A DNA stretch of 64,000 nucleotides, from NCBI RefSeq assembly GCF_022524345.1, contig NZ_JAKWJU010000002.1:3720001-3784000 (forward strand), read 5' to 3'. Of the stretch, positions 33,063 to 42,680 are shown one piece after another. The notes under the pieces were generated by a model that did not search any database, was not told the DNA's origin, and saw only the letters and a list, made by a program, of their open reading frames with translations. This DNA comes from Streptomyces marispadix. Its GTDB lineage: Bacteria; Actinomycetota; Actinomycetes; Streptomycetales; Streptomycetaceae. Each line of letters starts with the position of its first letter. Positions within the stretch are counted from its first letter, which is position 1. The position numbers were made by a program, and so were the translations under genes.

Positions 33063-35615
33063 TCAGACAGCGGAGGCCAGCAACTCGGTGAGCAGACGGA
33101 CGGCGCCGCGCTTGTGCAGCGGTTCGTTCCCGTTGCCGCACTTGGGCGACTGGATGCACGAGGGGCATCCGGACTCGCACTCGCAGGCGGCGATCGCGTC
33201 ACGGGTCGCGGTGAGCCAGCCGCGTGCCGTACGGAATGCCCGCTCGGCGAAGCCGGCGCCGCCCGGCTGCCCGTCGTATACGAAGACGGTGGGGAGCAGA
33301 GTGTCGGGATGCAGGGCGATCGAGACTCCGCCGATGTCCCAGCGGTCGCAGGTGGCGAACAGCGGCAGCAGACCGATGGCGGCGTGCTCGGCGGCGTGCA
33401 GAGCACCGGGAAGCACCGAGTGCGCGATCCCGGCGGCCTCCAACTGGTCCTCGGTGAGCGTCCACCACACGGCCCGCGTGCGGAGGGTGCGCGGAGGGAG
33501 GTCGAGTTTCGTCTCGCCCATGACCTCACCCGTGATGAGGCGGCGGCGCAGATAGGAGACGACCTGATTGGTCACCTCGACGGTGCCATAGCACAACCTC
33601 GCGTCGCCCCAGGGGACTTCCTGGTCCGTTTCGAGCACGGAGACGCTGGTGGTGTCCCTGGCCATCGTGGTCCAGGGCGGTGCGGCCTCCTCCACCAGGG
33701 CGGCGGAGTCCTCCAGGTCGAGCTGCCGCACCACATAGGTGCGGCCCTGATGCAGATGCACTGCACCTTCGTGGACGGTGGTGTGTGCCGCCCCGGCGTC
33801 GACGGTGCCGAGGAGCCGCCCCGTACCGTCCTCCACGACTTGGACCGGGGTGCCTCCGGAACCGCGGATGTCGGCGAGGTCACAGGCCCGCTCCTTCAGC
33901 GTCCAATACCAGGAGGACCCACGCCGTCGCAGAAGCCTGCGCTCTTCCAACTGGCCCAGCAGATCGGCGAAGCCGGGACCGAAGAGCGCGGAGTCGGCCT
34001 CCGTGAGCGGGGCCTCCGAGGCGGCGGCACACAGATGGGGAGCCAGTACATAGGGGTTGTCGGGGTCGAGGACGGTCGATTCGACAGGCGCGCGGAACAG
34101 CGAATCGGGGTGGTGTACGAGATAGGTGTCGAGCGGATCGTCGCGGGCGACCAGCACCGCGAGGGCTCCCTCTCCCGTACGTCCGGCGCGTCCGGCCTGC
34201 TGCCATACGGAGGCACGCGTGCCCGGATATCCGGTGATGAGCACGGCGTCCAGGCCGGATACGTCGACGCCCAGTTCGAGGGCGTTGGTGGCGGCGAGGC
34301 CGAGGAGGTCACCGGTGTGGAGGCTGCGTTCGAGCGCGCGACGTTCCTCCGGGAGATAGCCGCCGCGATAAGCGGCGACCCGTTCGCTCAGGGAACGGTC
34401 CACGGCGGCGAGGCGGTCCTGTGCGATGAGCGAGATGAGTTCGGCGCCTCGCCGTGAGCGTACGAACGCGACGGTCCGTACGCCCTGGACGGCGAGGTCG
34501 GTGAGGAGCTCCGCGGACTCGGCGGTGGCGGTGCGTCTGACGGGGGCACCGCGTTCGCCCTCCAGCTCGGTCAGCGGCGGCTCCCACAGCGCGAAGACCA
34601 ACTCGCCCCGGGGAGAGGTGTCTTCGGTCACCTCCTTCACGGGCACGCCGGTCAGTCGCGTGGCGGCCTCGCCGGGTTCGGCGGCCGTCGCGGAGGCGAG
34701 GAGGAAGACGGGGGAGGAGCCGTAGCGGGCGCATACGCGGCGCAGCCTGCGTATGACCTGTGCGACATGGGAGCCGAACACCCCGCGATACGTGTGGCAT
34801 TCGTCGACGACGACATAGCGCAGCGAGCGCAGAAAGGAGGCCCAGCGGGCGTGGGCGGGGAGTATCCCGCGGTGCAGCATGTCCGGGTTGGTGAGTACGT
34901 AGTTGGCGAAGACCCGTACCCACTCGCGCTCTTCGACGGGGGTGTCACCGTCGAAGACGGCGGGGCGCACGGAGGTGCCCAGCGGCGCGGCCAGTTCGGA
35001 GACCGCTCTGCGCTGGTCGGCGGCGAGCGCCTTGGTCGGCGCCAGATAGAGGGCGGTGCTCCCGCGTCCGCCTCCGCGTGCCGTTCCGCCTGGCACACCG
35101 CCGGTGCCGGCCGTGCGGTCCGGGCGCTCCGCACTGTCCGCACTGTCCGTGCGGTCCGTCCCGTCCGTACTCCTCTCACCGGTCCTGCCGGTCTCGGCAC
35201 CCTTGGCGGTGCCCGCGGCCCCGCTCTCCGTACCGTCGAGAAGCGTGCTGAGGACAGGGAGAAGATAGGCGAGGGACTTGCCGGAGGCGGTGCCTGTGGC
35301 AATGATCACTGACTCGCCCAGGAGCGCGTGACGGGCTGCGCGCGCCTGGTGCTCCCAGAGTCGTTCGATGCCGAATTCCCTTACGACATCGATCACTTCG
35401 GGTCGGATCTGCTCGGGCCAGTCGGCATGGCGACCGATCCGCGGGGGCAAGTGCTCCGTATGAGTGATACGCGCAGCCCTGCCGGCCCCGGCGGTGAGTC
35501 GGGCGAGCACCGCGCGGGGATCGCTGTCCGGGACCTTGCGGGAGGGCACAGCAGGTGAGCGTACGCTCGTGCCGACCAGATGCGGTCGGCCGGCCGTGGA
35601 CACCGGCTGTGTCAC
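33063..35615 (-). CDS. DEAD/DEAH-box helicase with DUF1998-type zinc-binding C terminus
   Basis: About 850 aa (start uncertain) superfamily 2 helicase conserved next to bldG in streptomycetes. Motif I is ATGTASGKSLAY, motif II DECHTYRGVFGSH, motif III SATAAEP, and motif VI QQAGRAGRTGEG. The C-terminal DUF1998 domain has the four-Cys zinc site CECESGCPSCIQSPKCGNGN. The interdomain linker holds a long polar low-complexity insertion (TGRTGERSTDGTDRTDS and following). An enzyme in DNA repair is likely by the relation to YprA/MrfA-type helicases. GTG 35615 is assigned; the frame is open to 35855 and other GTGs (35603, 35549, 35510) are possible, none with a clear ribosome-binding site. It is divergent from bldG. 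Confidence 0.88.
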   Translation of the reverse strand: MTQPVSTAGRPHLVGTSVRSPAVPSRKVPDSDPRAVLARLTAGAGRAARITHTEHLPPRIGRHADWPEQIRPEVIDVVREFGIERLWEHQARAARHALLGESVIIATGTASGKSLAYLLPVLSTLLDGTESGAAGTAKGAETGRTGERSTDGTDRTDSADSAERPDRTAGTGGVPGGTARGGGRGSTALYLAPTKALAADQRRAVSELAAPLGTSVRPAVFDGDTPVEEREWVRVFANYVLTNPDMLHRGILPAHARWASFLRSLRYVVVDECHTYRGVFGSHVAQVIRRLRRVCARYGSSPVFLLASATAAEPGEAATRLTGVPVKEVTEDTSPRGELVFALWEPPLTELEGERGAPVRRTATAESAELLTDLAVQGVRTVAFVRSRRGAELISLIAQDRLAAVDRSLSERVAAYRGGYLPEERRALERSLHTGDLLGLAATNALELGVDVSGLDAVLITGYPGTRASVWQQAGRAGRTGEGALAVLVARDDPLDTYLVHHPDSLFRAPVESTVLDPDNPYVLAPHLCAAASEAPLTEADSALFGPGFADLLGQLEERRLLRRRGSSWYWTLKERACDLADIRGSGGTPVQVVEDGTGRLLGTVDAGAAHTTVHEGAVHLHQGRTYVVRQLDLEDSAALVEEAAPPWTTMARDTTSVSVLETDQEVPWGDARLCYGTVEVTNQVVSYLRRRLITGEVMGETKLDLPPRTLRTRAVWWTLTEDQLEAAGIAHSVLPGALHAAEHAAIGLLPLFATCDRWDIGGVSIALHPDTLLPTVFVYDGQPGGAGFAERAFRTARGWLTATRDAIAACECESGCPSCIQSPKCGNGNEPLHKRGAVRLLTELLASAV

Positions 35616-35769
35616 CGGCGCGACGCACAATGACAGCAAGGCGTCGTGCGTGCACGCCGGTAAGTGATTGAATGCTTCTGCGGCTGCCGATCCGCCTGCT
35701 GTCCCGGCCTTTCCTCGGCCGGGATGTCTCAGTTGGTGGACGACTCGATAGCAAGGTGCTGGAGGATCC

Positions 35770-36111
35770 GTGGACCTGTCCCTGTCGACCCGGACCGTAG
35801 GCGATCGGACGATCGTCGAGGTCGGTGGCGAGATTGATGTATACACCGCGCCCAAGCTGCGCGAGCAGCTGGTCGAGCTTGTGAACGACGGGAGCTACCA
35901 CCTCGTCGTGGACATGGAAGGCGTCGACTTCCTGGACTCCACCGGGCTGGGTGTGCTCGTCGGCGGGCTCAAGCGGGTGCGTGCCCATGAGGGCTCGCTG
36001 CGCCTGGTGTGCAACCAGGAGCGCATTCTCAAGATCTTCCGTATCACCGGTCTGACGAAGGTCTTCCCGATCCACGGTTCTGTGGACGAGGCCGTGGCGG
36101 CGACCGACTGA
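35770..36111 (+). CDS. bldG: Anti-sigma factor antagonist BldG
   Basis: A 113-aa STAS-domain protein nearly identical to S. coelicolor BldG, essential for aerial hyphae and antibiotic production. It starts [20 protein letters not shown] from GTG 35770, preceded by CTGGAGG. The phosphorylation site is the serine-like position in [16 protein letters not shown] (the D-S-T-G-L-G loop). An unphosphorylated antagonist binds and frees an anti-sigma factor. It lies 103 bp before the anti-sigma gene, and the pair is conserved in order. The S. coelicolor protein carries a few extra residues after position 9 (N-V-S-G-P-G from memory), absent here. Regulation by its own promoters in the upstream divergent region is likely. 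Confidence 0.96.
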   Translation: MDLSLSTRTVGDRTIVEVGGEIDVYTAPKLREQLVELVNDGSYHLVVDMEGVDFLDSTGLGVLVGGLKRVRAHEGSLRLVCNQERILKIFRITGLTKVFPIHGSVDEAVAATD

Positions 36112-36214
36112 GGTCCGCCGGAAGCGGACCGGGTACCGGAACGTCGTTGGAGGTGCCGGGCTCTTGGAGCCCGGTACCCGGGAATGTGATCAAGGCAAGT
36201 TCAAGGGGGATGGC

Positions 36215-36670
36215 ATGGCCATCGTGGAACTCCGATTCAGCGCGCTGCCGGAGCATGTGCGTACGGCGAGGCTGGTGGCCGCCGCGGTCGCGCGGCGAGC
36301 AGGGGTGGACGAGGCCGTGCTCGACGAGGTCCGGCTCGCGGTCGGCGAGGCGTGTTCGCGTGCGGTCGGGCTCCATGTGCTCCACGGTCTTGAGAGCCCA
36401 GTGCGTGTGGCGCTGATCGAGGAAGAGAAGAAGTTCTCCATCGAGGTCGGTGACTCGACCTCCACAGCCGCTGCTTCCTCCCGTGGCGTCTCGGCATCCG
36501 ACGCCGCTTCCCCGGCGCCCGCCGGCTCGTCCGACGACGACGAGGCGGAGAGCGACATGGGCCTGGCGGTCATCAGCGGTCTCGTCGACGACGTCGAGGT
36601 GACCGCCGACGACGACGGCGGTCTGATCCGCATGAGCTGGCCGGTCGCTCCGGAGCCGGTGCTGCCCTGA
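36215..36670 (+). CDS. Anti-sigma factor/kinase-like protein paired with BldG
   Basis: A 151-aa HATPase-like protein homologous to the S. coelicolor gene directly downstream of bldG (SCO3548), shown to interact with BldG and act in opposition to it. It starts MAIVELRFSALPEHVRTARL with AAGGGGG upstream of ATG 36215. The ATP-binding N-box Asn of RsbW/SpoIIAB kinases is missing: the segment is VRLAVGEACSRAVG, so E45 is kept but Asn is Ser48-Arg49. The glycine loop appears as DMGLAVISGLVDDVEV. A disordered Ser/Ala insertion (about 85-115) separates the two halves. Kinase activity is thus uncertain; binding to BldG and sigma factors is the likely function. Confidence 0.9.
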   Translation: MAIVELRFSALPEHVRTARLVAAAVARRAGVDEAVLDEVRLAVGEACSRAVGLHVLHGLESPVRVALIEEEKKFSIEVGDSTSTAAASSRGVSASDAASPAPAGSSDDDEAESDMGLAVISGLVDDVEVTADDDGGLIRMSWPVAPEPVLP

Positions 36671-37528
36671 CCTTCCGGTCCGCCGGCTGCCGCGTCTGCG
36701 GAACTTCAACTGCCGTTTCAGGGCGGCACATTGCGGCCTGACGCAGCACCGTCACGTAGGGCCTCGTAGCCGCCCGATCCGGGACGGCTTCGCCGGGCGG
36801 GCGTCCTGCCGGGTGGCTTCTTCACCGTTGGAACATGAGTCCCCAGGAGCGGCCCCCGTACCGCGGAGTGGACCCGATCGGGAACCGACGGACAGCGGGG
36901 ACGACCGCAGAGACGACGACGGCACGACAGCCGGGATCTTGCCCACGGGGCCGGGCTCCGCGAAGCGGGCTCGACTGCACCCGCCCAAGCCTTGGGTCCA
37001 CTTCGTGCCGCATCCCCGAACTCGGCCCCGGCGTCGGCCCGTTGAGCGTCCCGGGCAGGCTCGGCGTACCGGGCTCGTACCCTCGTCGCCGGTGCCGTGA
37101 GCAGGCGTGCAAGGCTGTCCCAGGAGTGCCACTGCCGAAGCGGTAGCAAGATGTTGCGGGATCTTCATCAAGCGAGTCCGGATCACCTCACACGCCACAT
37201 GCGTCTCATCTGACCCATGGCCGCGACGTGTCCGCGCTCCCGGTCAGGCCGCTTCCGGAAACGGATCACTGAGCTACTTTGATGTGAAAAATGGGGCCTG
37301 CCGGGGCGCCGAAGCGATCATTTTTTACAGTGTCAGCTCTTTTGTAAAGCTACCTCGTACGGGCGAATTCCTTACAGGAACTCCATTTGATCTCCGCCGT
37401 CGCAGGCGGATCGCCGAAACGGTGCACTGTTTTGTTCTGGAGCTGATCCCTACAATCCGTCCACATCTTTGCAAGCAGGAGCCGGCCACCGAACCGCGCG
37501 CCCCTGCGCCAAGCGTCAAGGAGGACGA
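36671..37528. promoter_or_regulatory. Long gene-free region upstream of hppA
   Basis: About 860 bases, the longest empty stretch in the core region. Its first 500 bases are GC-rich with open frames on both strands that resemble no protein. From about 37260 to 37480 it is AT-rich (ACTTTGATGTGAAAAATG, CATTTTTTACAGTGTCAGC), the clearest promoter-like block in the window, and leads to an AAGGAGG ribosome-binding site at 37518. It suggests a long hppA 5' leader or an undetected RNA; no known riboswitch could be matched by eye. Confidence 0.5.
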
Positions 37529-39976
37529 ATGGCGGGGCACCTCAGCCCAACTCAGAACCACCTGCACCTCGCTGATGCCATGCTGACCACTGGCAATCGC
37601 GGTCTCGTCATCGTGATCGCGCTGGTCGCCCTGGCAGCTCTCGGCGTCGCCGTCGTGCTGGTCCGTCAAGTACTCGCCGCGAGCGAGGGCACCGACAGCA
37701 TGAAGAAGATCGCTGCTGCCGTGCAGGAAGGCGCGAACGCCTATCTTGCCCGTCAGTTGCGCACGCTCGGCATTTTCGCCGTCGTGGTCTTCTTCTTGTT
37801 GTTCCTGTTGCCTGCCGATGACATGAGCCAGCGTGTAGGACGATCGTTGTTCTTCCTGGTGGGCGCGGCATTCTCCGCGGCCACCGGCTATATCGGCATG
37901 TGGCTCGCGGTGCGAAGCAACGTACGGGTGGCAGCAGCCGCCCGTGAGGCCACGCCCGCAGAGGGCGAGCCCGCCGCGGACCTGACTCAGGTCTCGCACA
38001 AGGCCATGAAGATCGCCTTCCGTACGGGCGGCGTCGTCGGCATGTTCACCGTCGGCCTCGGCCTGCTGGGCGCGGCCTGCGTCGTGCTCGTCTACGCCGC
38101 GGACGCCCCCAAGGTGCTGGAGGGCTTCGGCCTCGGCGCCGCGCTGATCGCGATGTTCATGCGTGTCGGCGGCGGCATCTTCACCAAGGCCGCCGACGTC
38201 GGCGCCGACCTCGTAGGCAAGGTCGAGCAGGGCATCCCCGAGGACGACCCGCGTAACGCCGCGACCATCGCGGACAACGTCGGCGACAACGTCGGCGACT
38301 GCGCGGGCATGGCCGCGGACCTCTTCGAGTCGTACGCCGTGACCCTGGTCGCCGCGCTCATCCTGGGCACCGCGGTCTTCGGCAACGACGGCCTGGCGTT
38401 CCCGCTGATGGTCCCGGCCATCGGCGTGATCACCGCCGTGATCGGCGTCTTCGTGGTGGCTCCGCGCACCAACGACCGCAGCGGCATGACGGCGATCAAC
38501 CGCGGTTTCTTCATCTCCGCGCTGATCTCCCTCGTACTGGTCGCCATCGTGGCGTTCACGTATCTCCCGTCCAGCTACGCCGACTTGAAGGGCGTCGGCG
38601 GCGATGCGCAGGAGATCCTCGGCCACAGCGGCGACCCGCGGGTGCTGGCCATCGTCTCCGTAGCCATCGGCATCGTGCTCGCCGCGGTGATCCAGCAGCT
38701 CACGGGGTACTTCACCGAGACCAACCGCAAGCCCGTGATGGACATCGGCCGTACGTCGCTGACCGGCCCGGCCACCGTCATCCTCTCGGGCATCTCCATC
38801 GGTCTGGAGTCGGCCGTCTACACGGCGCTGCTGATCGGCCTGAGCGTCTACGGCGCCTTCCTCCTCGGAGGCGGCACCGTGATGCTGGCGCTCTTCGCCG
38901 TTGCCCTCGCGGGCACCGGTCTGCTGACCACGGTCGGCGTCATCGTCGCCATGGACACCTTCGGTCCGGTCTCCGACAACGCTCAGGGCATCGCCGAGAT
39001 GTCCGGCGACGTCGAGGGCGACGGCGCCCAGGTCCTCACCGACCTCGACGCCGTGGGCAACACCACCAAGGCCATCACCAAGGGCATCGCCATCGCCACG
39101 GCCGTGCTGGCCGCGGCGGCGCTCTTCGGCTCGTACCGTACGGAACTCGTCAGCGCGCTCAGCGAGGCCGGGGAGGGCAGCGGCAAGATGCTGCAACTCC
39201 TCGACATCGCGCAGCCCAGCACGCTGGTCGGGCTGATGCTCGGTGCCGCGGTCGTCTTCCTCTTCTCGGGGCTGGCGATCAACGCGGTGTCGCGTTCCGC
39301 GGGTGCGGTGGTCTACGAGGTCCGCCGTCAGTTCCGGGAGAAGCCCGGGATCATGGACTACACCGAGAAGCCGGAGTACGGCCGTGTCGTCGACATCTGC
39401 ACCAAGGACGCCCTGCGTGAGCTGACGACGCCGGGTCTGCTGGCCGTGCTGTCGCCGATCCTGGTGGGCTTCACCTTCGGTGCCGGTGCGCTGGCGGCGT
39501 TCCTGGCCGGCGCGATCGGCGCGGGCACGCTGATGGCGGTCTTCCTGGCCAACTCCGGTGGTGCCTGGGACAACGCCAAGAAGCTCGTCGAGGACGGCAA
39601 CCACGGCGGCAAGGGCAGCGAGGCCCACGAGGCGACCATCATCGGCGACACGGTCGGCGACCCGTTCAAGGACACCGCGGGCCCGGCGATCAACCCGCTG
39701 CTGAAGGTCATGAACCTGGTGGCGCTGCTCATCGGTCCCGCCGTGATCCAGTTCTCCTACGGCGACGACGCGAGCGTGGGCGTGCGCGCGATGGTGGCGC
39801 TGCTGGCCGCGGCGGTCATCGTCGGCGCGGTCTACGTGTCGAAGCGTCGCGGCATCGCGATGAGCGACACCGACGGCGACGGCGACACCGGCTCGGGCTC
39901 CGAGAGCGGTGGCGGCGACGCAGGGAAGGACGCGGAGCGCACGGCGAAGCCGGGCGACCCCGTGGCGGCTTCCTGA
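37529..39976 (+). CDS. hppA: Membrane proton-pumping pyrophosphatase
   Basis: An 815-aa integral membrane enzyme with about 16-17 helices that couples hydrolysis of pyrophosphate to proton export. Motifs include DVGADLVGKVE (pyrophosphate site), the paired DNVGDNVGDCAGM, GTVGDPFKDTAGPAINPLLK near the C terminus and GNTTKAITKG. The lysine in the GNTTK segment marks the potassium-independent class. The C-terminal 45 residues are an acidic, disordered tail. ATG 37529 is preceded by AAGGAGGACGA, which decides it over an upstream in-frame ATG at 37469. A strong hairpin follows. It matches S. coelicolor HppA downstream of the bldG pair. Confidence 0.97.
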   Translation: MAGHLSPTQNHLHLADAMLTTGNRGLVIVIALVALAALGVAVVLVRQVLAASEGTDSMKKIAAAVQEGANAYLARQLRTLGIFAVVVFFLLFLLPADDMSQRVGRSLFFLVGAAFSAATGYIGMWLAVRSNVRVAAAAREATPAEGEPAADLTQVSHKAMKIAFRTGGVVGMFTVGLGLLGAACVVLVYAADAPKVLEGFGLGAALIAMFMRVGGGIFTKAADVGADLVGKVEQGIPEDDPRNAATIADNVGDNVGDCAGMAADLFESYAVTLVAALILGTAVFGNDGLAFPLMVPAIGVITAVIGVFVVAPRTNDRSGMTAINRGFFISALISLVLVAIVAFTYLPSSYADLKGVGGDAQEILGHSGDPRVLAIVSVAIGIVLAAVIQQLTGYFTETNRKPVMDIGRTSLTGPATVILSGISIGLESAVYTALLIGLSVYGAFLLGGGTVMLALFAVALAGTGLLTTVGVIVAMDTFGPVSDNAQGIAEMSGDVEGDGAQVLTDLDAVGNTTKAITKGIAIATAVLAAAALFGSYRTELVSALSEAGEGSGKMLQLLDIAQPSTLVGLMLGAAVVFLFSGLAINAVSRSAGAVVYEVRRQFREKPGIMDYTEKPEYGRVVDICTKDALRELTTPGLLAVLSPILVGFTFGAGALAAFLAGAIGAGTLMAVFLANSGGAWDNAKKLVEDGNHGGKGSEAHEATIIGDTVGDPFKDTAGPAINPLLKVMNLVALLIGPAVIQFSYGDDASVGVRAMVALLAAAVIVGAVYVSKRRGIAMSDTDGDGDTGSGSESGGGDAGKDAERTAKPGDPVAAS

Positions 39977-40023
39977 GTGACTGACGGGACCTGACAGGTC
40001 ACGTCACATTGCATCAACAGACA

Positions 40024-40055
40024 GGCGGGCAGGGCGTGTTGGCGCCCTGCCCGCC
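40024..40055 (+). terminator. hppA terminator
   Basis: GGCGGGCAGGGCG pairs perfectly with CGCCCTGCCCGCC around a 6-nt loop, 48 bases past the stop. Confidence 0.85.
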
Positions 40056-40202
40056 TCACTGTTGTCTCTGTGGGGCACCACACAAGGTCGACTGCGTGGT
40101 GCAAAGCACCAGAAAACTGCGCAATCTTCTCGGCCGGGTCCCCGCCCTCGCCCCAGGGGCGTGTATGTTCCGGGCCGAACAGCCACGGAAGGGACCGATC
40201 CG

Positions 40203-40763
40203 GTGAAGAAAAAACTTGCGGCTGCACTCTCCGGGGGTGCGGCGATCGCACTCACGCTGACCGGTTGCAGCGACAACAGCGGCGCTCAGGCGGACGAGTG
40301 GGCCAAGAAGGTCTGCGACCAGGTGCAGCCTCAGGTCAAGAAGATCCAGGAGGCCAACGCGTCCATCAACGACGCGTCGAAGGAGAAGAACTCCTCCGAG
40401 GACGTCAAGAAGACGGACGCCGCCGCGTTCGAGAAGATCTCCGGCGCCTACAAGTCCCTGGGCACCGCGGTCGACAACGCGGGCCCGCCGCCCGTCGACG
40501 ACGGCGAGAAGCTGCACGCGGACGCAGTGAAGGAACTGCGCGGCATCTCGACCAAGTACGGCCAGCTCCGTAAGACCGTCGACGGCCTGAACACCAAGGA
40601 CCAGGCGAAGTTCGCCGAGGGGCTGCAAGGCATCGCCACCCAGCTCGACGCTCTGGGCAAGAGCGGCGACAAGGCGCTGAGCAAGCTTCAGTCCGGCGAC
40701 ATCGGCAAGGCGATGGCCAACCAGAAGGGGTGCAAGCGGTCCGGGGGTTCGCCGGGGGCGTAG
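40203..40763 (+). CDS. Small secreted lipoprotein
   Basis: A 186-aa lipoprotein. The signal peptide starts VKKKLAAALSGGAAIALTL and ends in the lipobox LTGC with lipidated C22. The mature part is a helical, Lys/Asp/Ala-rich domain (residues about 30-170) with heptad-like stretches, ending in a short Gly/Ser-rich tail after a single Cys (GCKRSGG). I do not recognise its function; comparable small lipoproteins are found at this place in S. coelicolor as I recall. GTG 40203 has GAAGGGA upstream. No catalytic motif is seen. Confidence 0.85.
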   Translation: MKKKLAAALSGGAAIALTLTGCSDNSGAQADEWAKKVCDQVQPQVKKIQEANASINDASKEKNSSEDVKKTDAAAFEKISGAYKSLGTAVDNAGPPPVDDGEKLHADAVKELRGISTKYGQLRKTVDGLNTKDQAKFAEGLQGIATQLDALGKSGDKALSKLQSGDIGKAMANQKGCKRSGGSPGA

Positions 40764-41042
40764 GCCGAGGCGCGCAGCCGGTACGGCGGCCGCGCAGTCG
40801 GGGCGGACCCGGCACGCCCCGCACGTGACCGCGCACCCGCGCACCCGCGCACCCCGGACCGCAGACCCGTGGACCGCGCACCCGCGGACCGCGACCTGCG
40901 GACCGCAGACCCGCGGACTTCCGGCCCCCGCCTCCCCGCGCTGCTCACGCCCGTACGCCACCCGCTCACGCCCCTGCGCCGCACCACGTCCCCGGCACCC
41001 GGGGCGGCGCCCGCGTGCACACCGGGCGTCACAATGGGCTGC
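40764..41042. repeat. Short-period GC-rich repeats between two genes
   Basis: In 40820-40918 the words CGCGCACCC, GCGGACCGC and GACCGCAGACCCG recur in loose 9-13 base periods. It is non-coding, and likely built by slippage. The rest of the spacer shows nothing. Confidence 0.6.
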
Positions 41043-42680
41043 GTGAGTACGAGCGAGCGCCTTCCCCAAGCAGACCCCGATCGCACCGCCAGGCTGAGGG
41101 AGGCGTTGCGCGCCGCGGACTTCACCGCCGACGGGCTGCTCGACCTGCTCGGCGGCCCCGCGTACGCGGCACTCGCGCGCAGCGAGGCGGTCCCGGCACT
41201 GCGCGCGACCCGGGGTGCGAGCCCGCTGGAGACGCTGGTCCGGCTGTTCCTGCTTCAGCAGAGCGTCCCGCGCGAGCACGCACGGGAGGCGCTGCCGCTG
41301 GACGAGGCGCTGGCCGACGGCTGGCTGGTGCCCGCGGAGGCGTCCGAAGCCGAGGCGTCCGAAGGCGAGGTGTCCGACGCGGTCACGACGGAGGCGGAAG
41401 CGGAGGCGTCCGAAGCGGTCGCGACCGATGCCGAGGCGGGAGCGCACTCGCCGGTGCGGGCGACCGTCGACGTACGGCCCTACGCCGGACCCCACGGCCA
41501 GGACTGGTGGATCGTCGCCGACCTCGGCTGCGCCGTCGGCGGCGCCTCAGGCGTCGGCACGCAGGACGGTCCCCGTGGAAGGGACGTCGTCCTCGGCGTC
41601 GGCGGAGCATCGACGACGCTGGCCGGGATCACCGTGCGCGTGCCCGCTGCCCGAGCCCTCGACATCGGAACCGGTTCGGGCGTACAGGCCCTGCACGCCG
41701 CAGAGCACGCCACCCATGTCACCGCGACCGACCTCAACCCGCGTGCGCTCGCCGTCGCCAGGCTGACCCTGGCGCTCTCCGGAGCGTCCGGCGTGGAACT
41801 GCGCGAGGGCACTCTCTTCGAGCCGGTCGCCGGTGACGAGCCGTACGACCTGATCGTCTCCAATCCGCCCTTCGTGATCTCGCCGGGTGCCCGGCTGACG
41901 TACCGGGACGGCGGCATGACCGGCGACGACCTGTGCCGCACCCTCGTCGAGCAGTCCGCGGACCGCCTCGCGCCGGGCGGCTACTGCCAGCTCCTCGCCA
42001 ACTGGGAGCACACGCAGGGCGAGGACTGGCGCGACCGCCTGCGTTCATGGGTGCCGCCCGGCTGCGACGCGTGGATCGTGCAGCGCGAGGTGCAGGACGT
42101 CATGCAGTACGCGGAGCTGTGGCTGCGGGACGCGGGCGATCACCGTGCGGGGCGGGCGGCGTACGCGGCCCGGTACGGCGAGTGGCTGGACGAGTTCGAG
42201 CGCAGGGGCACCACGGGGGTCGGCTTCGGGTGGATCACGTTGCGCAAGAGCGGCGCGGAGGACCCCGCGATCGTGGTGGAGGAGTGGCCGCACCCGGTCG
42301 AACAGCCGCTGGGAGACGAGGTGGTTCAGCACTTCGAGCGTCAGGACTTCCTGCGCGCCACCGACGACGCCGCGCTGCTGGACTGCCACTTCCGGCTGGC
42401 CGACGGAGTCGTACAGGAGCAGGTCGGGATGCCTGGCGCGGAGGACCCGGAGCATGTGGTGCTGCGGCAGCAGCGGGGGATGCGGCGGGCGACCAAGGTC
42501 GACACCGTCGGGGCCGGGTTCGCCGGGGTGTGCGACGGGTCGCTGCCGGCATGGCGGATCCTGGACGCGATCGCGCAGCTCGTGGGGGAGGACCCGGTGA
42601 TGCTGCGCGACCGTACGCCGGGGGCGATCCGTCTGCTGGTGGAGCAGGGGTTCCTGCTGCCGACCGAGGCAGTCGCGTAG
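41043..42680 (+). CDS. SAM-dependent class I methyltransferase (N-methyltransferase, NPPF type)
   Basis: A 545-aa protein. The SAM-binding motif I is LDIGTGSGVQALHAA near residue 202, the acidic ATDLNPRAL follows, and the SNPPFVIS motif (N-P-P-F) identifies an amino-methyltransferase like PrmC/HemK or RlmG/RsmC. The N-terminal 130 residues form a helical domain, then a low-complexity acidic stretch of Glu, Ala, Ser and Val (about 100-140). The C-terminal 190 residues carry a further domain of unknown function. The target could be ribosomal or rRNA; not determinable. GTG 41043 is assigned; ATG 41034 is an alternative. It stands alone upstream of topA. Confidence 0.88.
   Translation: MSTSERLPQADPDRTARLREALRAADFTADGLLDLLGGPAYAALARSEAVPALRATRGASPLETLVRLFLLQQSVPREHAREALPLDEALADGWLVPAEASEAEASEGEVSDAVTTEAEAEASEAVATDAEAGAHSPVRATVDVRPYAGPHGQDWWIVADLGCAVGGASGVGTQDGPRGRDVVLGVGGASTTLAGITVRVPAARALDIGTGSGVQALHAAEHATHVTATDLNPRALAVARLTLALSGASGVELREGTLFEPVAGDEPYDLIVSNPPFVISPGARLTYRDGGMTGDDLCRTLVEQSADRLAPGGYCQLLANWEHTQGEDWRDRLRSWVPPGCDAWIVQREVQDVMQYAELWLRDAGDHRAGRAAYAARYGEWLDEFERRGTTGVGFGWITLRKSGAEDPAIVVEEWPHPVEQPLGDEVVQHFERQDFLRATDDAALLDCHFRLADGVVQEQVGMPGAEDPEHVVLRQQRGMRRATKVDTVGAGFAGVCDGSLPAWRILDAIAQLVGEDPVMLRDRTPGAIRLLVEQGFLLPTEAVA

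Noticed and set aside
36813..37146. Small gene between the bldG pair and hppA
   Set aside because: Several overlapping frames are open, but none has a ribosome-binding site with recognisable protein features.
37325..39628. 767-codon minus-strand open frame across hppA
   Set aside because: Antisense of a strongly conserved gene. His/Asp/Gly-rich sequence is typical of reading hppA backwards.
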